From positions 3,119,001 through 3,183,000 of the forward strand of contig JAYKKI010000137.1 in the NCBI GenBank assembly GCA_039881145.1: a DNA stretch of 64,000 nt. Reading direction: 5' to 3'. Positions 21,760 through 32,411 of the stretch are shown here, in pieces. The first letter of the stretch is position 1; the number at the start of each line of letters is the position of its first letter. Origin of the DNA: Druceiella hillmani. Lineage: Eukaryota; Arthropoda; Insecta; Lepidoptera; Hepialidae. The notes beneath the pieces were generated by a model. The model searched no databases. It was not told where the DNA came from and saw only the letters and a list, made by a program, of their open reading frames with translations. The position numbers and the translations under genes were made by a program.

Positions 21760-22390
21760 CTAGTACAAATTTCGGCGATTTCTTTCATTTATAGTCTTAA
21801 CAACGTTTAAATAATTCAGTCGATTAGCACTGCATTAAAGGCAACCAGTTAAATTTATTCTGAAATTGGCCAAAAACAAGGTTAACTAAACGTTACTTGA
21901 ATAATCCGATTTGTAACCATTACACTACACACTATTTTACCAACTGACCGTTGTTTACCCTTGGGAGAACTGTAAACCTGTGTTGCCATTACTTAAATTA
22001 AAGACCGGAAGTTATTGTTACCGTACACTTTCACTACGTTGTAAATTGCAGAAAAACCCTTTTAGTTAATGGAAAGCATTATTAATTATAATGGAATACG
22101 TTAACACTACGATTCCCAACAAAGGGGCTTTAATTTTTAAACTCGTCTCGCAATGAAAAGCGCGCAGCAATTGTTTAAACATCTTTAACTATTGCAGATC
22201 AAATTGATTTTATTTGTGCTGTAATTTAATTGAACTTTTACCGTTTTTCAGTAAGGAAATGATCAAAAAATTTTGTTTAAAATATAACCTCGTTAGGGGT
22301 GATTAATACATCAAAAATAATTGTCTAAAAAATTGTGTGTCGGAGACGTACCTGGTTACAATTAGAATCCAATAATAACAACTGGAACGA
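21760..22390 (+). repeat. dispersed repeat family B, copy 2
   Basis: Homologous to 15190-15760, block by block: tatagtcttaacaa, cccttgggagaactgtaaa, tgtgttgccat, cgttgtaaattg, ttagttaatggaaa, cccaacaaagg, ctcgttaggggtgatt and caattagaatccaa. This copy is about 60 bases longer, mainly from an insertion at 22150-22250. gtgtcggagacgt at 22339 shares the ctccgacg core of the 1012 foldback. Confidence 0.7.
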
Positions 22391-22614
22391 TTTGATTGGA
22401 ACCCTACAATAACTTCAATGAAAATTTCGATTGAGTTTATCTTTGCTTTCAGGTTAAAACCATTGCTACCATTTTTGTTAATGGGATGATTATCTATGTA
22501 TGATTATCTAAAGTACTTTTCGTCTGTTAGTTTTGTTCATTTTTCTCTGTTTTTCAGATGGTGAAGTATTGAATAAAAGTCATTGCCTAAATTGAAATGA
22601 AACTTTTACTGGTG

Positions 22615-23395
22615 CAATAATTGAGGCTTACATTAAATATGGGTTAACTTTTTCCCGATCAAGCATTTCGTTTTAGACTTTAAATGCTATTACTTTTGTA
22701 AAACTATTATAATACCTTTGAAACACGAATTTTATTCAAGCTAAGATTTAAGTTATTTTTGTCCTGGTAAAGGGTTGTTTTTAGACATGAACGTAATTCA
22801 AGTTAGGATATAATTTGCTTTCATTCTGATCAATGTACTTTTGAGATGCAAGCTTCATTCAAGCTAAGGTATAGATTACATTTATACTTTTCCAGGGACT
22901 TTGTTACGCAAAGTTTATTCAAGTGGAGATATAATTTGCTTTTAACGTGATCAAGGGTATTTTACGTAACTGAACCATACGTAACTCAATGTAATTCAAC
23001 CAAATATATAATTTACTTTTATCCCAATCGAGAGTACTCTCGATATATAAACGTTATCCAAACTCTTATATTAGTTGCTTTCATCCTGGTCTGGAGTACT
23101 TTTGAAATGCAAACCTAATTCAAGCTAAGACATAGGTTGACTTTTTCCTTATCAAGGGTATTTTTGATGTGTGAATGTTATTGAAGCTAATATCTAAGTC
23201 GTGTTTATCGTTATCAAGGATACTTTTGATATAAAAACGTAATTCAAGCCAAGATATAAGTTGTTTCTATCCTGAAGAACGGTGGTCTTGAGAAGCAAAC
23301 GTTATTCAAACTTAGATATAAGTTATATTTATTCAGATCAAGAATACTTTCAAGGCGCAAACGTAATTAATTACCCTTGGAAAGGACTTTAATAT
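22615..23395 (+). repeat. 62-bp minisatellite, about 12 diverged units
   Basis: Anchors of the form attcaag occur at 22734, 22796, 22857, 22917, 22993, 23056, 23118, 23180, 23242, 23304 and 23366, with spacing 62, 61, 60, 76, 63, 62, 62, 62, 62 and 62. An earlier unit starts at 22620. The unit reads roughly gcaaacgtaattcaagctaa, then gatataagttgcttttatcc, then tgatcaagggtacttttgat. Units differ at many sites, so the array is old. The right-hand units keep an exact period. It ends about 30 bases before a Helitron-like hairpin terminus. Confidence 0.9.
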
Positions 23396-23424
23396 CTAAA
23401 CAAATATTTAATATTCTTATTTAC

Positions 23425-23455
23425 CGCGCAAGCGAAGTCGCGTGTTAGAAGTAGT
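23425..23455 (+). mobile_element. candidate Helitron 3' terminus (hairpin plus GTAGT)
   Basis: cgcgcaagcgaagtcgcg forms a short G+C-rich hairpin (cgcg, 10-base loop, cgcg), followed 8 bases later by gtagt. Helitrons end with such a hairpin just inside a CTRRT end. The form 'cgcg..gaagtcgcgg..aacagctagt' is a familiar insect repeat end in my memory. Here the terminal C is G. The abutting minisatellite would suit a Helitron-type or HINE element, which often carry internal tandem repeats. No 5' TC end has been identified, so this remains tentative. Confidence 0.35.
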
Positions 23456-24015
23456 AACAGAATGAAGATATATCTAAAATTAACATAATTATATTCTGTA
23501 AGACGTGCACATATTTTCCTTATCTAAAAACATATATAGACTAACCGACAATTATATTATCATCGCAAAAAAATTAAAAGATTTACGAAAAATAAATTTT
23601 TTTGTAATAATGGTATACAGGAAAAAAATCGTGTTCGTAAATTCTACGTTAATAAGAAAATTAAAGCATAATAATTATATATATATATATCTCTTATTAA
23701 TATATTTAGGAGAATTTGTAAAATAATTTGATAACAAGTGAAATTTTAAATCTTTTTGGGCGTGCACACCCTATTTGCATTTTATTTTTTTAATAAGCAT
23801 ACGTCATTATTTACAATAGTTTAAATGAAACGATACACGTGCACGTTATTATAATAAAAAAAATATGTTAAGCATAAGTAGAACTTACACTATAAATGTT
23901 CCATACACCTTTAGGTACCCATAAACCTTTAAGTATACATAGCGTTTCTGTCAAAGTAATTTCTGAAAATATTCTATAAAGTATTTTACAAATACTTTGT
24001 TTTTATTTTTTTAAT
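23456..24015. other. A/T-rich spacer
   Basis: A short (TA)7 lies at about 23676. No gene is seen. Confidence 0.4.
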
Positions 24016-24019
24016 GTCT

Positions 24020-24370
24020 GCGAAAGATATAGATCTATGGCAGGCATTAAAATATGATGCATATTTGTGAAAATATAAAAACTATAGTAAGCGCTACGGT
24101 TTTCTTATACATGTTATGTAGACTTCTATTAACCCTATTTTATCGTAATTTTGGGGTGACTAGTTTTGAAAATAATGGAGGGGACGGAGTATTTTCTTGC
24201 ATATTTTTCATTATACATGTGAAGGTATATTATCTAAAATGTGGGTATCAATGTGTTTTATTATTATTATAAATTTCAAGTTCAGCGGTTTCTGAGGATA
24301 TCGTCTGTGACAGACTAACAGACACACGCGTGATCTCATAAGGGTTCCATTTTTCCTATTGGGGTAAGGA
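24020..24370 (+). repeat. RTE-like non-LTR 3'-end fragment, copy c (best preserved)
   Basis: The order atacatgttatgtagacttc, attaacccta, attttggggtgac, atacatgtgaaggtatatta, aaatttcaagttcagcggtt, tctgaggatatcgtctgtga, cagactaacagacacacgcg, and ataagggttccattttt is the 3' region of a very abundant insect non-LTR family. It is noncoding here. The 72-codon frame at 24054-24272 lies inside it and is not a gene. The expected terminal 'cggaaccctaaa' is degraded (ggggtaagga). Confidence 0.65.
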
Positions 24371-25870
24371 TGTTTGAAAATAAAGTTCAATAAATAAAAA
24401 TAATTTATTATTTTGGCAATAATAGAGAGACAATAAGAAACCTATGGTAGCATGTCCTTAGGTGTAAGTTATGAAAAAAAAATTTTGAGGGTAAGTTAAT
24501 TAAGCGTTAGGGATTCTAAATGTTAATAAGAAACTGCATCTAAATTGACCGTAACTGAGATACAAACTATTATTTTTCTAAAATTTTAATATGGCATATA
24601 ATTAAATTATGCCATGATCATCCCTCAATCCCTTAGCGTCACTTACATAAAATACTTTAAATGTAATATATTTCACGATCCACCAATGATAATCAAGGGG
24701 TTTTCTTGCCACCTCTATCCAAGTTTAGAAATTTGATCAGACTTTAAATTGATTTTTGTATTCAGTTTTTATGTGCATTGATTATTAAACAATATAACTA
24801 GATAAATAAATTACATAGTATACTCCCACCTCATAGAATTTCAGTGTTTGCAAAGTAAGCTTAGATGTATTTTTGTTTACAAGATTTTCCATTTACGTTC
24901 TCATTAAATAATGATTTTAGTAAAAAAATGCCAAATTCAAACCGCATTATTAAATTGAAAACATGATTTACTTTGTACGTATACATTTTATAGTCGCGAG
25001 CTTGATACAGGAAAGAAACTTGACAAAGTTTTACAATTTCTTTGGTTTTATTGTTCGCTGATCGTTTTGTTGAGAACTTGGTACTTTTTTGCTCGAGTAC
25101 TGCTGGTGGAATTCCTAACAAGATATGTTGCTGATAAATTTATTTTATTTATTATTTACTTCAATACTCAAGGCGAAGTTTATCGACCTCGGTTGGTTTT
25201 CTATACTGCTACGTAGATCGAGCAGAAACCTATAATATAACCGTGTTATATAGTATTTTAATTCTCCTTTTTGTCAGATTTATAAAGAGTATTATTAATT
25301 TTTATCGTATTTAATAAAACCCCGTGTCTGGCTTACTGATTGACACAAAAAATTAGACTTGTGAGTAAAATGGTTCCATTTCAAAATGTAAAATAAATAT
25401 TTACGATTAAAATGAAAAAATACTCCACATATGAATTAACCGAAAACTAATCAATGATAGATGGTGGAACTTCAAACCTCTCGACAATTTTAGTCTAGGA
25501 GCGATCAATGATTTTGAAAAAGGTCCTAGGCGTGTTGTGAATGTGAAAAATAGTTCACTGCTGCAAAATCATATGAGTATTAGGTGAGTGTAATAAACTA
25601 TGAAGTCATTCTGTCATGCCATATCTGTAAGGACGAACCGTAATCAAACTGAATGTCAAAAAGTAATCATTACATTTTTTAAGAAAAAAAAAATTGGCCT
25701 GACTTCAAATAACAACCAAGTAAAATAAACGACTGCAAACAACCACTAAATATACAATTAGTACACCCTCTACCAGTTCTTTAAATATAACTATTAAAGT
25801 AAAAATTATTCCTTAGTATTCCTTCCCGATAATATAAAGATTCCAAGGATGTGAACGCACCCACACATAT
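24371..25870. other. A/T-rich spacer
   Basis: No gene is recognised. The 86-codon minus frame at 24861-25121 contains an ATG but no family motif. atccaggtaaaaggagaaat at 25877, just past the end, matches the arm of the 9921 inverted repeat. Confidence 0.4.
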
Positions 25871-26019
25871 ACATATATCCAGGTAAAAGGAGAAATGGGA
25901 ACTATAAAGAAAAAGGCGTTTTCATTTTGTTTCACATAAGACTACGTTTAGTACTGTGTTTTTGATAGAGGAAACTAATAGACATATAATTGATTGATAT
26001 ATATTTAATTTTTCATAAC

Positions 26020-26215
26020 TAAATGCAGCTATTTGATTTATTATTATTTCTACTTTATTTAAATTCTATACCACGACCTAGGTTTCGTTGTATGACATCT
26101 TTGTAAAGATTTCATTAAAAATTGCCCACCTGAATATGTTATCACACCACGAAACCTAGTTGTGTAAAGAATTTAAATAAAGTAGAAATAATTTTACATC
26201 ACGTAGTTTCATTCA
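26020..26215. mobile_element. foldback MITE-like element, family F1 copy 2
   Basis: A diverged copy of 1891-2107. It shares attatttctactttattta, the ccacgacctaggttt block, tgcccacctga, cacgaaacctag.tgtg, agtagaaataat and cacgtagtttcatt. The arms are less complementary than in copy 1 because part of the left arm near 26100-26125 is replaced (ttgtaaagatttc…). Shared sequence continues past the hairpin (aatttctacaaaattaacgc, about 26240-26270). Confidence 0.8.
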
Positions 26216-26396
26216 GTTGTGACAAATTCAATTAAATTTAATTTCTACAAAATTAACGCCAAGTATATTGAAAGATTCATATAATCTTGATTAATATATA
26301 ATTGATATGTAATAATTTTTTTATCTGCTATAAATAAAGGACGAAAAAGAAATATTAAGGTAATTATCTCTCATATTAAAGAAATTATAAATATAA

Positions 26397-26815
26397 TATC
26401 GTGTTTATTGTCGTAATGATATTTGATCTCAGGCATATCGCTAGCCTGGCTTTCTTTCAATTATACCTTATTATATATATTGATGATGATTTTGTGGAAT
26501 TCTGGTCTTCATGTATTAATCTTTTATTTTAAGAAAACTGTGGAAGACAACACGTCATATTAGTTGCCTTAATGACGTTTGATCTCTTCCATATCATAAC
26601 CTGGCCTCTCTACATTTATATCTCTGTACAAATATTGATGTTTATTTTATGAGTTTCTGGTCTCAATTTAGTTATCTCTTATGATAAGGAAGTTGTAATA
26701 GATATCACGTCGTATTATTTGTCTTAACGGTGTCTGATCATGAACGAGTTGCCCGCCTGGCTTTCTTACTCTTATTTCTGGATGTATGTGTTGCTGGATA
26801 ATTTTGCGTCGGGCC
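26397..26815 (+). repeat. 155-bp tandem array, three units (family A, copy 2, part 1)
   Basis: Units start near 26397, 26551 and 26706. Each has the order cacgtcrtattagttg, taatgacgtttgatctc, a cctggct.tct block and a ctggtctc. block. Spacing between the tgatctc-type anchors is 156 and 154. The sequence cacgtcgtattattt…cttggcttccttact at 16855-16920 is a single unit of the same kind, which ties this array to family A. Confidence 0.75.
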
Positions 26816-27041
26816 AAAAATCGATTCACTTTTTATGTGAAACTTAATATTTATTATAATTTTTTTTAACAGCTCCCTTTGAAACAGTATAATGTCTGTC
26901 AGCAAAGTTAATGTCTGTCAACATATCTGCAAATATTAATTACAGAGCACACTTGAATATTTATTCACCATATTATTAAATTGTTAATTTCTTTAATTTA
27001 AAAGAACGTTCGAAAGTATAATTATTTAACTATTTTATAGG

Positions 27042-27073
27042 TTGTTTGTAATTATTTAATAATGTAATTAGTT

Positions 27074-27141
<68 letters not shown>

Positions 27142-27226
27142 GTAAATATTTAATTAATGTAAATTTTAATTTCAAGTAATATCAATATTGGGTGTCACTT
27201 GAAATTAATTAATTAATTACAAACAA
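27042..27226. repeat. nested foldback around a (TA)n tract
   Basis: The outer arms ttgtttgtaatta (27042-27054) and taattacaaacaa (27213-27225 approx.) are exact inverses. Inside are a (TA)n tract (27077-27139) and a second perfect 11-bp hairpin, taatttcaagt (27167-27177) with acttgaaatta (27197-27207). It lies within the segment that interrupts family A copy 2, so it looks like a later insertion, possibly a MITE. Confidence 0.55.
27077..27139. repeat. (TA)n microsatellite
   Basis: About 63 bases of TA repeat. Confidence 0.95.
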
Positions 27227-27379
27227 TTTTGCCACTTATTGAGGAGACGAAACAAGTAGCTGTGATGAACTATGAAGATAAAGTTAAAAAGAGTAGCTGA
27301 TATTCATTATAAGATTAATTGTGCTGGCATGCTCACGGCGTTGGTTTTATTATAAACTCCAAAGTGATGATTTAACAGA

Positions 27380-27960
27380 GTGAGACTCCAGAGAATGGTG
27401 TTACATCAACACGAAATAATGGCAAGATTAGCATTATGGTTAGTATAAGTAGGATACGAAAAAATACCACAATGGAAATATGAATATTATACCACAATGG
27501 AAATTGCAGCTGCGAGGACCGGAATATTTTCTTACAATTTGCTTACCTTTTCACCTAATGATAATTCAACATCACCTTCGTTGCTAAAAGCTTTGAGGGA
27601 ACAATTTATTATTTAGACTGCACCGCTAAAACTTTCACAATATACCATATGTCGTGTCGAATAACACGTGTGGAAAAGCAAAGATGAAATATATTTTTGA
27701 TAAGAAAACTTGCGGGGAAAAGTTATTACGCCTCTCAACGAAATGACATTATCCGCCCTCCCGAACCATTTTCTCTCGTCCATGTGGAGTTTTTGGGGAG
27801 GGATTAGACCGCTAAAATTAGTTTGATGTTCACTTCGTACATCAAAAAGGGTTTTTGAGTGCTAAGTTTCATGACGTCGACAATCATATTTTTTATAAAT
27901 CAATCTATTAATCCATTTATGTTTAAAAAAACCTCTTGCAATCTCAAAAAAAATGAGTTG
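27380..27960 (+). repeat. dispersed repeat family A, copy 2, part 2
   Basis: Homologous to 16940-17530: ctccagagaatggtgttaca, a ttgctaaaagctttgagg block, accgctaaaactttcaca, gaaaacttgcggggaaaag, aacgaaatgacattatc, and tagtttgatgttca, ending ctcttgcaatctcaaaa. Between part 1 and part 2 lie about 565 bases absent from copy 1. A short internal duplication (taccacaatggaaat, twice) lies at 27466-27503. Confidence 0.75.
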
Positions 27961-28030
27961 AAAATATTACGTAATAAACTTATAATAAGCAATATCTATA
28001 AATAACAAGAAAATAATGATGAGAACTGAC

Positions 28031-28240
28031 CAAGTGCGAATTCGGCTCGCGTGTCTCTTTTAAGTGATATTGCCTTATTTATCGTGTCATTTTTTATGGG
28101 CACGAATATTGCATATATTTGGAATTATTTCGAAAACTACCACAGTCTTCCTTATAATTTTCTTTTATTTCATGCCCAGGCTAGTAAAAACCCTGCTTTT
28201 TATAATTGGAAACTCAAGAATTTCAGAAATTATAATTCAT
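28031..28240 (+). repeat. RTE-like non-LTR fragment, copy d
   Basis: gaccaagtgcgaattcggct, then cgcgtgtctc resembles the 'ggccaagtgcgagtcggactcgcg' segment of an abundant insect non-LTR family. The two overlapping open frames over 28051-28423 have no protein family motif and are taken as chance. Confidence 0.4.
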
Positions 28241-28294
28241 AATTGTAAGTTATTAAATTATTTAATATTTATGTATTTTAATATATGTGATTGG

Positions 28295-28430
28295 TACGTA
28301 TGGTGGACTTATTACCACGAGAGCAATCTCTTACAATCAACGAGAACACCAGTCCAGCACCGCTCGACGGGCGATCAGGAATCGAACCTGGGTTCACACG
28401 GTGTGCAACGACATCAAAACTGAATTGGGG
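28295..28430 (-). repeat. tRNA-derived SINE-like sequence 1
   Basis: On the minus strand ggttcgattcc (28378-28388) matches the RNA polymerase III B-box consensus exactly. About 30 bases upstream ccaattcagttttg (28415-28428) resembles an A box. The spacing is in the tRNA range, but the remaining sequence does not fold as an intact tRNA, so a tRNA-derived SINE head is more likely. Its body (cgcccgtcgagcggtgctgg, ctggtgttctcgttgatt) is G+C-richer than its surroundings. Confidence 0.55.
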
Positions 28431-28544
28431 AGAGAGGATCTATTTTTTTCTAATTTAACATTATTTCTTGGAAGAAAGTTCAAATAATTTTGAGACTCAT
28501 AACTAGATCGGTCAAACAATATTTGAAATTATGAGCGGCATTAA

Positions 28545-28785
28545 AATGAAAAAAACCGAGCTAATTTGAAACTAAATTTGAGTCACCTTAAAATTTCCAT
28601 ACAAATATTATAAAAGTCTACCCATTGAGCTATACGCGGGCTAATATGCTATATTATTGAGCCAAGTTTCAAGTTCCTACATCAAGACATTTCCGAGAAA
28701 AATAGCTGTGAGGATGAGAAATGTACACGTGAGTGGTCTTATAAGTATTCAGTTTTTCCTTTAGAGGTATGGAACCCTAAAAAAG
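28545..28785 (-). repeat. RTE-like non-LTR 3'-end fragment, copy e (inverted)
   Basis: Read on the minus strand from 28785: agggttccatacctctaaag, a degenerate cacgtgtacatt block, cctcacagctatttttctcg, gaaatgtcttgatgtaggaa, cttgaaacttggctcaa and catattagcccgcgtatag. The order matches copies a and f, the latter on the plus strand. The first bases (rc tttttagggttcc) include the family's typical 'ggaaccctaaaaa' terminus. Confidence 0.65.
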
Positions 28786-29950
28786 AACAAAAGTAGTATA
28801 CATAAATACAAAACAAAAAAAATTACAAGGGGAAAAAATAATCCTCCTAATAATTGTCTATTCTAATCATGAAACTATACGTTCTTGACTATATTCAAGC
28901 GACCTATGTTTACCGATTTCAAAGTTTTCTTTGTTGTTTTCGTACATAATTAAATCTCACATAAATTTAGAGTAGCGTTACGATTATACATACATTATAA
29001 TACTTACAAAAAATATGTTCTAACTTTTTGCAAACCAAGTACTTAAAATCAAAAAGCATCGTTTTAAATATCAGTACATATTTTATTTTTTCCAGCAACA
29101 GAAAAAATAATTAATTCATCATGTTTTATACATCATAAATAATATGCATAGAAGCCTGTTATTGTAATAATTGTGATAACTTTTTATTAATTTGAAACCT
29201 TTTTAGATACTGTAAAAACTAAATTTAATTTCATTTGAATTCTGATGTTAAACAACATTGAAAACCGAGTGAACATTTTAAAAAATAACTGCATCTAAAC
29301 GCGATGTGAGACCCATTTCCCTTCATGAATTTTCAACTTCCATTAGGCAATTTTAAACTAAAATGTGTAATCAAATCATTTTCTAGGAAAATCTTATATA
29401 TTGAACAAAGCATAGCGCCTTTTTGCGGTTCTCATTTTTTCTCGTTCTCATTTTTACTTATTTTCGGTTTCACTTTCTTTTTTATAAAATATCTTGATAA
29501 AATTTTTTTTAGAATGCTTTTATAGAATCTGCCATGATTATCGTTTGTGTTAAAATTCATTAATCTTTTTAATTTATAAACGCGTATATTATTGTATTTA
29601 ATTTCAAAAGAAAGAGTTTCATAAACGGTTAAGCAGTTAAAAAACGATTTCAAAGCTAAATACATCTGATGGTACACATGTAACTCAATCTCGGCTTCAT
29701 TATCTTACCTGTCTGTGTAGAACATGATGAAATAGTCTTACGAGTTTTTTGAGATAATATGAACCGAATGTAGATATCCAATAACATAACAAAATTTACT
29801 ATTCATCGAATACGTATAAAACTATTTTAGTTCTTCTAACATACATTTTTTTAACAATTCTGAACACGAAAGCATCCCCTAATGCCATTAACTCTCTGAG
29901 ATTTCTGTCATCTCAGTTTATTAAACAAAAAGTAAATAAATTTGTCTTCA
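28786..29950. other. A/T-rich spacer
   Basis: No gene is recognised. The overlapping plus and minus frames around 29325-29677 have no domain match that I can see. Confidence 0.4.
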
Positions 29951-29954
29951 AACA

Positions 29955-30055
29955 TTTTTATCCCCAGTTCTTTGAAGATAAAATTTACGACGCCGTAACT
30001 CAGTATTGCGAATGACATCATCCAAAGATGATCGGGGGGTCGGCCTAGAAGTAAG
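29955..30055 (+). repeat. dispersed repeat family D, copy 1
   Basis: acgacgccgtaactcagtat, then gaatgacatcatccaaagat and gatcggggggtcggcc matches 32425-32495 (gacgccctaagtcagtact… gacagcatccacaaatgatg gtcgggtggtcg). About 60-80 bases are similar. The CpG-rich character suggests a retroelement untranslated region. Confidence 0.6.
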
Positions 30056-30879
30056 AAATAAATGAAAAATAATAAGGAAATGCCCCAATTTAAAAATGGA
30101 AAGTTGAACAAGAGTATTTAATTATTACACTTTTATTGACCATTCTAATGAGTTTCATTTCTAAAAAATTTAGAAGTGAAAGTTATTTTTTTCTCCGAAA
30201 ATGTGCAAAACGAAGGCTACGACTACTAGAGAAAATTTCATAAACTTAAAATTGTGTCAATTTTATAAATTTATTTCATTTACGTTATAATCGTGTACGT
30301 GAAACGGATTTGATATCGCACGTCGGGAAGGGTTTGCCTAACAATAACTGGGAATATTTAAATTATGTGTTCATATTTAATCATAGAGTTTCATTTATTT
30401 CAAAATTAGGATATTTTAAATGTTTTATATGCCACAAACGGGAGAAATTTATTCTCTTCATAAATCTGTCGTTTTTAAAAGTTGTGTTAATGTTTTTCTT
30501 TTAAGTTTTATAATATGCAATATTATAAAACTAAAAATAGTTTATAATAAAGTATAAAATAGAATAAACCAATATTTTAATTCACAACATGGGGTTTGAA
30601 ATAAATATATTGAATTCAAAATTGTAGCAACATAACAAATAATTCATTATCTTTTAAATAAAATTTCCTAACCGTTTATAGTCACGGTTATGAAATTCAT
30701 CTACATTTTTTATGTGTATTTATTTTTTTTTATAGTTTTACTACGTTTAATATTCTGAACTCGGCCAAATCAATATTACATATTGAAATGCGATCGTGAT
30801 AGTAGATATGGTTTTTATGAAACCATTTAAAGTAATATAAAGGGTACGATTGTTCTTACTCAGAAAAAAAAATTATTTA
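30056..30879. other. A/T-rich spacer
   Basis: No gene or strong structure is seen. Confidence 0.45.
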
Positions 30880-31215
30880 AGAATAATGTGTCTTTTTATA
30901 AATGTATGAAATCTTCAAAACTAACTTTTTTCTTTATTTTTATTTCTGAACTATATTTAGATTTACAAAATATATTTTTATGACTTGACATCTTATTTAG
31001 TCAATATCGTCTGTAAATATTGATTAAATAATATGTCAACAAAGGTTTCATAGCCTCGTTTTGAAAAACCATCATTTTCAGAACAATATGTCGTCTTCTA
31101 AATGTAACATATCTTTAAAATATGTTCTTTTCTGTTTTTCCTGTACTTACTATATTTAAATTTACAATATTTATTTATATGATTTGACATTTTTTTAGTC
31201 AGTATTTTTTTAAAA
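30880..31215 (+). repeat. 199-bp tandem duplication, diverged
   Basis: attta.atttacaa.at (30955 and 31154), gacttgacatcttatttagt, cagtat and the upstream gtgtct/gtcgtct…aaatgta segments recur at a 199-base offset. The second unit is incomplete. The surrounding frames have no coding character. Confidence 0.6.
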
Positions 31216-32009
31216 TTTTTGACAGGAGTAAAATAAAACGGTATGAGAATGGTTATATTATTTCGATTTGTAATAAAAATACAGATAAAACCATATTTTA
31301 TATTGATACACTGATAATATAAAGTTTTAGATAAAGAAAGAATCCATGTTTTGAAAACAGTATAAGAACACATTTGTATTCAAATTAAATAATCTCATGT
31401 TTTTATTTGGTCGATATATAATTTTTATAAATATAACAATATACAAACCCATTAATATTATCCGTAAAACTGTACAGTATAAATAAAAACTAAGTAAACC
31501 AGCGAGATTCAAACATAACATGAAATATATACAAATCTATACCAATAATTTTTGTTCTTCCGCTGTTAATAAATACGAAGATAATTATACAAATGTCAGT
31601 GACGGGTGAGTCACAAAAAAAACAAAGAAAATGGATAGCATCAAGAAAATGAAACTTCTGACATTTTTTTCGTACAAAATTGCTTTTACTTGAAGAAAGC
31701 TTTTCACATAATTTTGACAATATCGAATTTAAATTTTATTTTGTTGTATTCGAAAACTTCAAATAGTTAGGAAAAAAATATATATATTTTTCCTAATTAT
31801 TAACGAATAAAATTGTATTATTTCTTAAAAATTTAAACTGATCAATGAGACCAAGTTATTGTTGGTCGAAAACAACTATTAGCTCCCCAAAATAAATAGC
31901 GATAACGGAGATAGTTTAACAAAGAATGGAAAGAGAAGTATCTGAGAAGAATATACTAAAAAATAACGGAACAAAGTAAGAGTAAGGAATATTTTAAAAA
32001 AGAAACTTC
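31216..32009. other. A/T-rich spacer with one hairpin
   Basis: A 15-bp inverted repeat (aatagttaggaaaaa, inverse tttttcctaattatt) lies at 31762-31802 around atatata. The overlapping minus frames around 31098-31720 share no motif with any family I know. Confidence 0.45.
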
Positions 32010-32045
32010 TTCATAATGCAATACTATTAAGTATTGCATTATGAA
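32010..32045. repeat. perfect 16-bp hairpin
   Basis: ttcataatgcaatact, loop atta, agtattgcattatgaa. All 16 pairs match. Confidence 0.95.
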
Positions 32046-32411
32046 TATTTTTATAAAAATATGTTTAACAATTATCAAAGTAATTATAAAAGTAACATAT
32101 TTATGAAATAAATACTTACACAAATACTCGTTTAATGTTTTAAATTGTTTGCATGCGTTTGCCAGCTATTTGAACATATTGTGATATATCCTTTTTACAA
32201 AAACCCAGTGTTTTTGTAACTTAAACTATATTAATTTCCACAGATAAACTAAGCTACCAAAACCAAACTTTTAAGCAACTTAACCAATTGGTAAATTGCA
32301 AAACACAGAATCTTTTATTTGAGCTTTCCAAATTTATAAATTTTTCTAATAGCAACCGTAACGAGTAAAGAAATTCTCGAATTCCTCTTGTGCATATTTT
32401 ATTTCAGTAAA

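Noticed and set aside
22615..23395. Regular 62-base periodicity considered as a CRISPR array
   Set aside because: Similarity covers the whole unit and decays evenly. There are no conserved repeats separated by unique spacers, and the sequence is eukaryotic.
28295..28430. Functional tRNA gene
   Set aside because: The B box is perfect but I could not pair an acceptor stem or anticodon arm, and the A box is poor.
28051..28487. Three overlapping plus-strand frames of 63 to 119 codons
   Set aside because: They overlap an RTE-like fragment and the minus-strand SINE-like block, use non-ATG starts in part, and show no domain.
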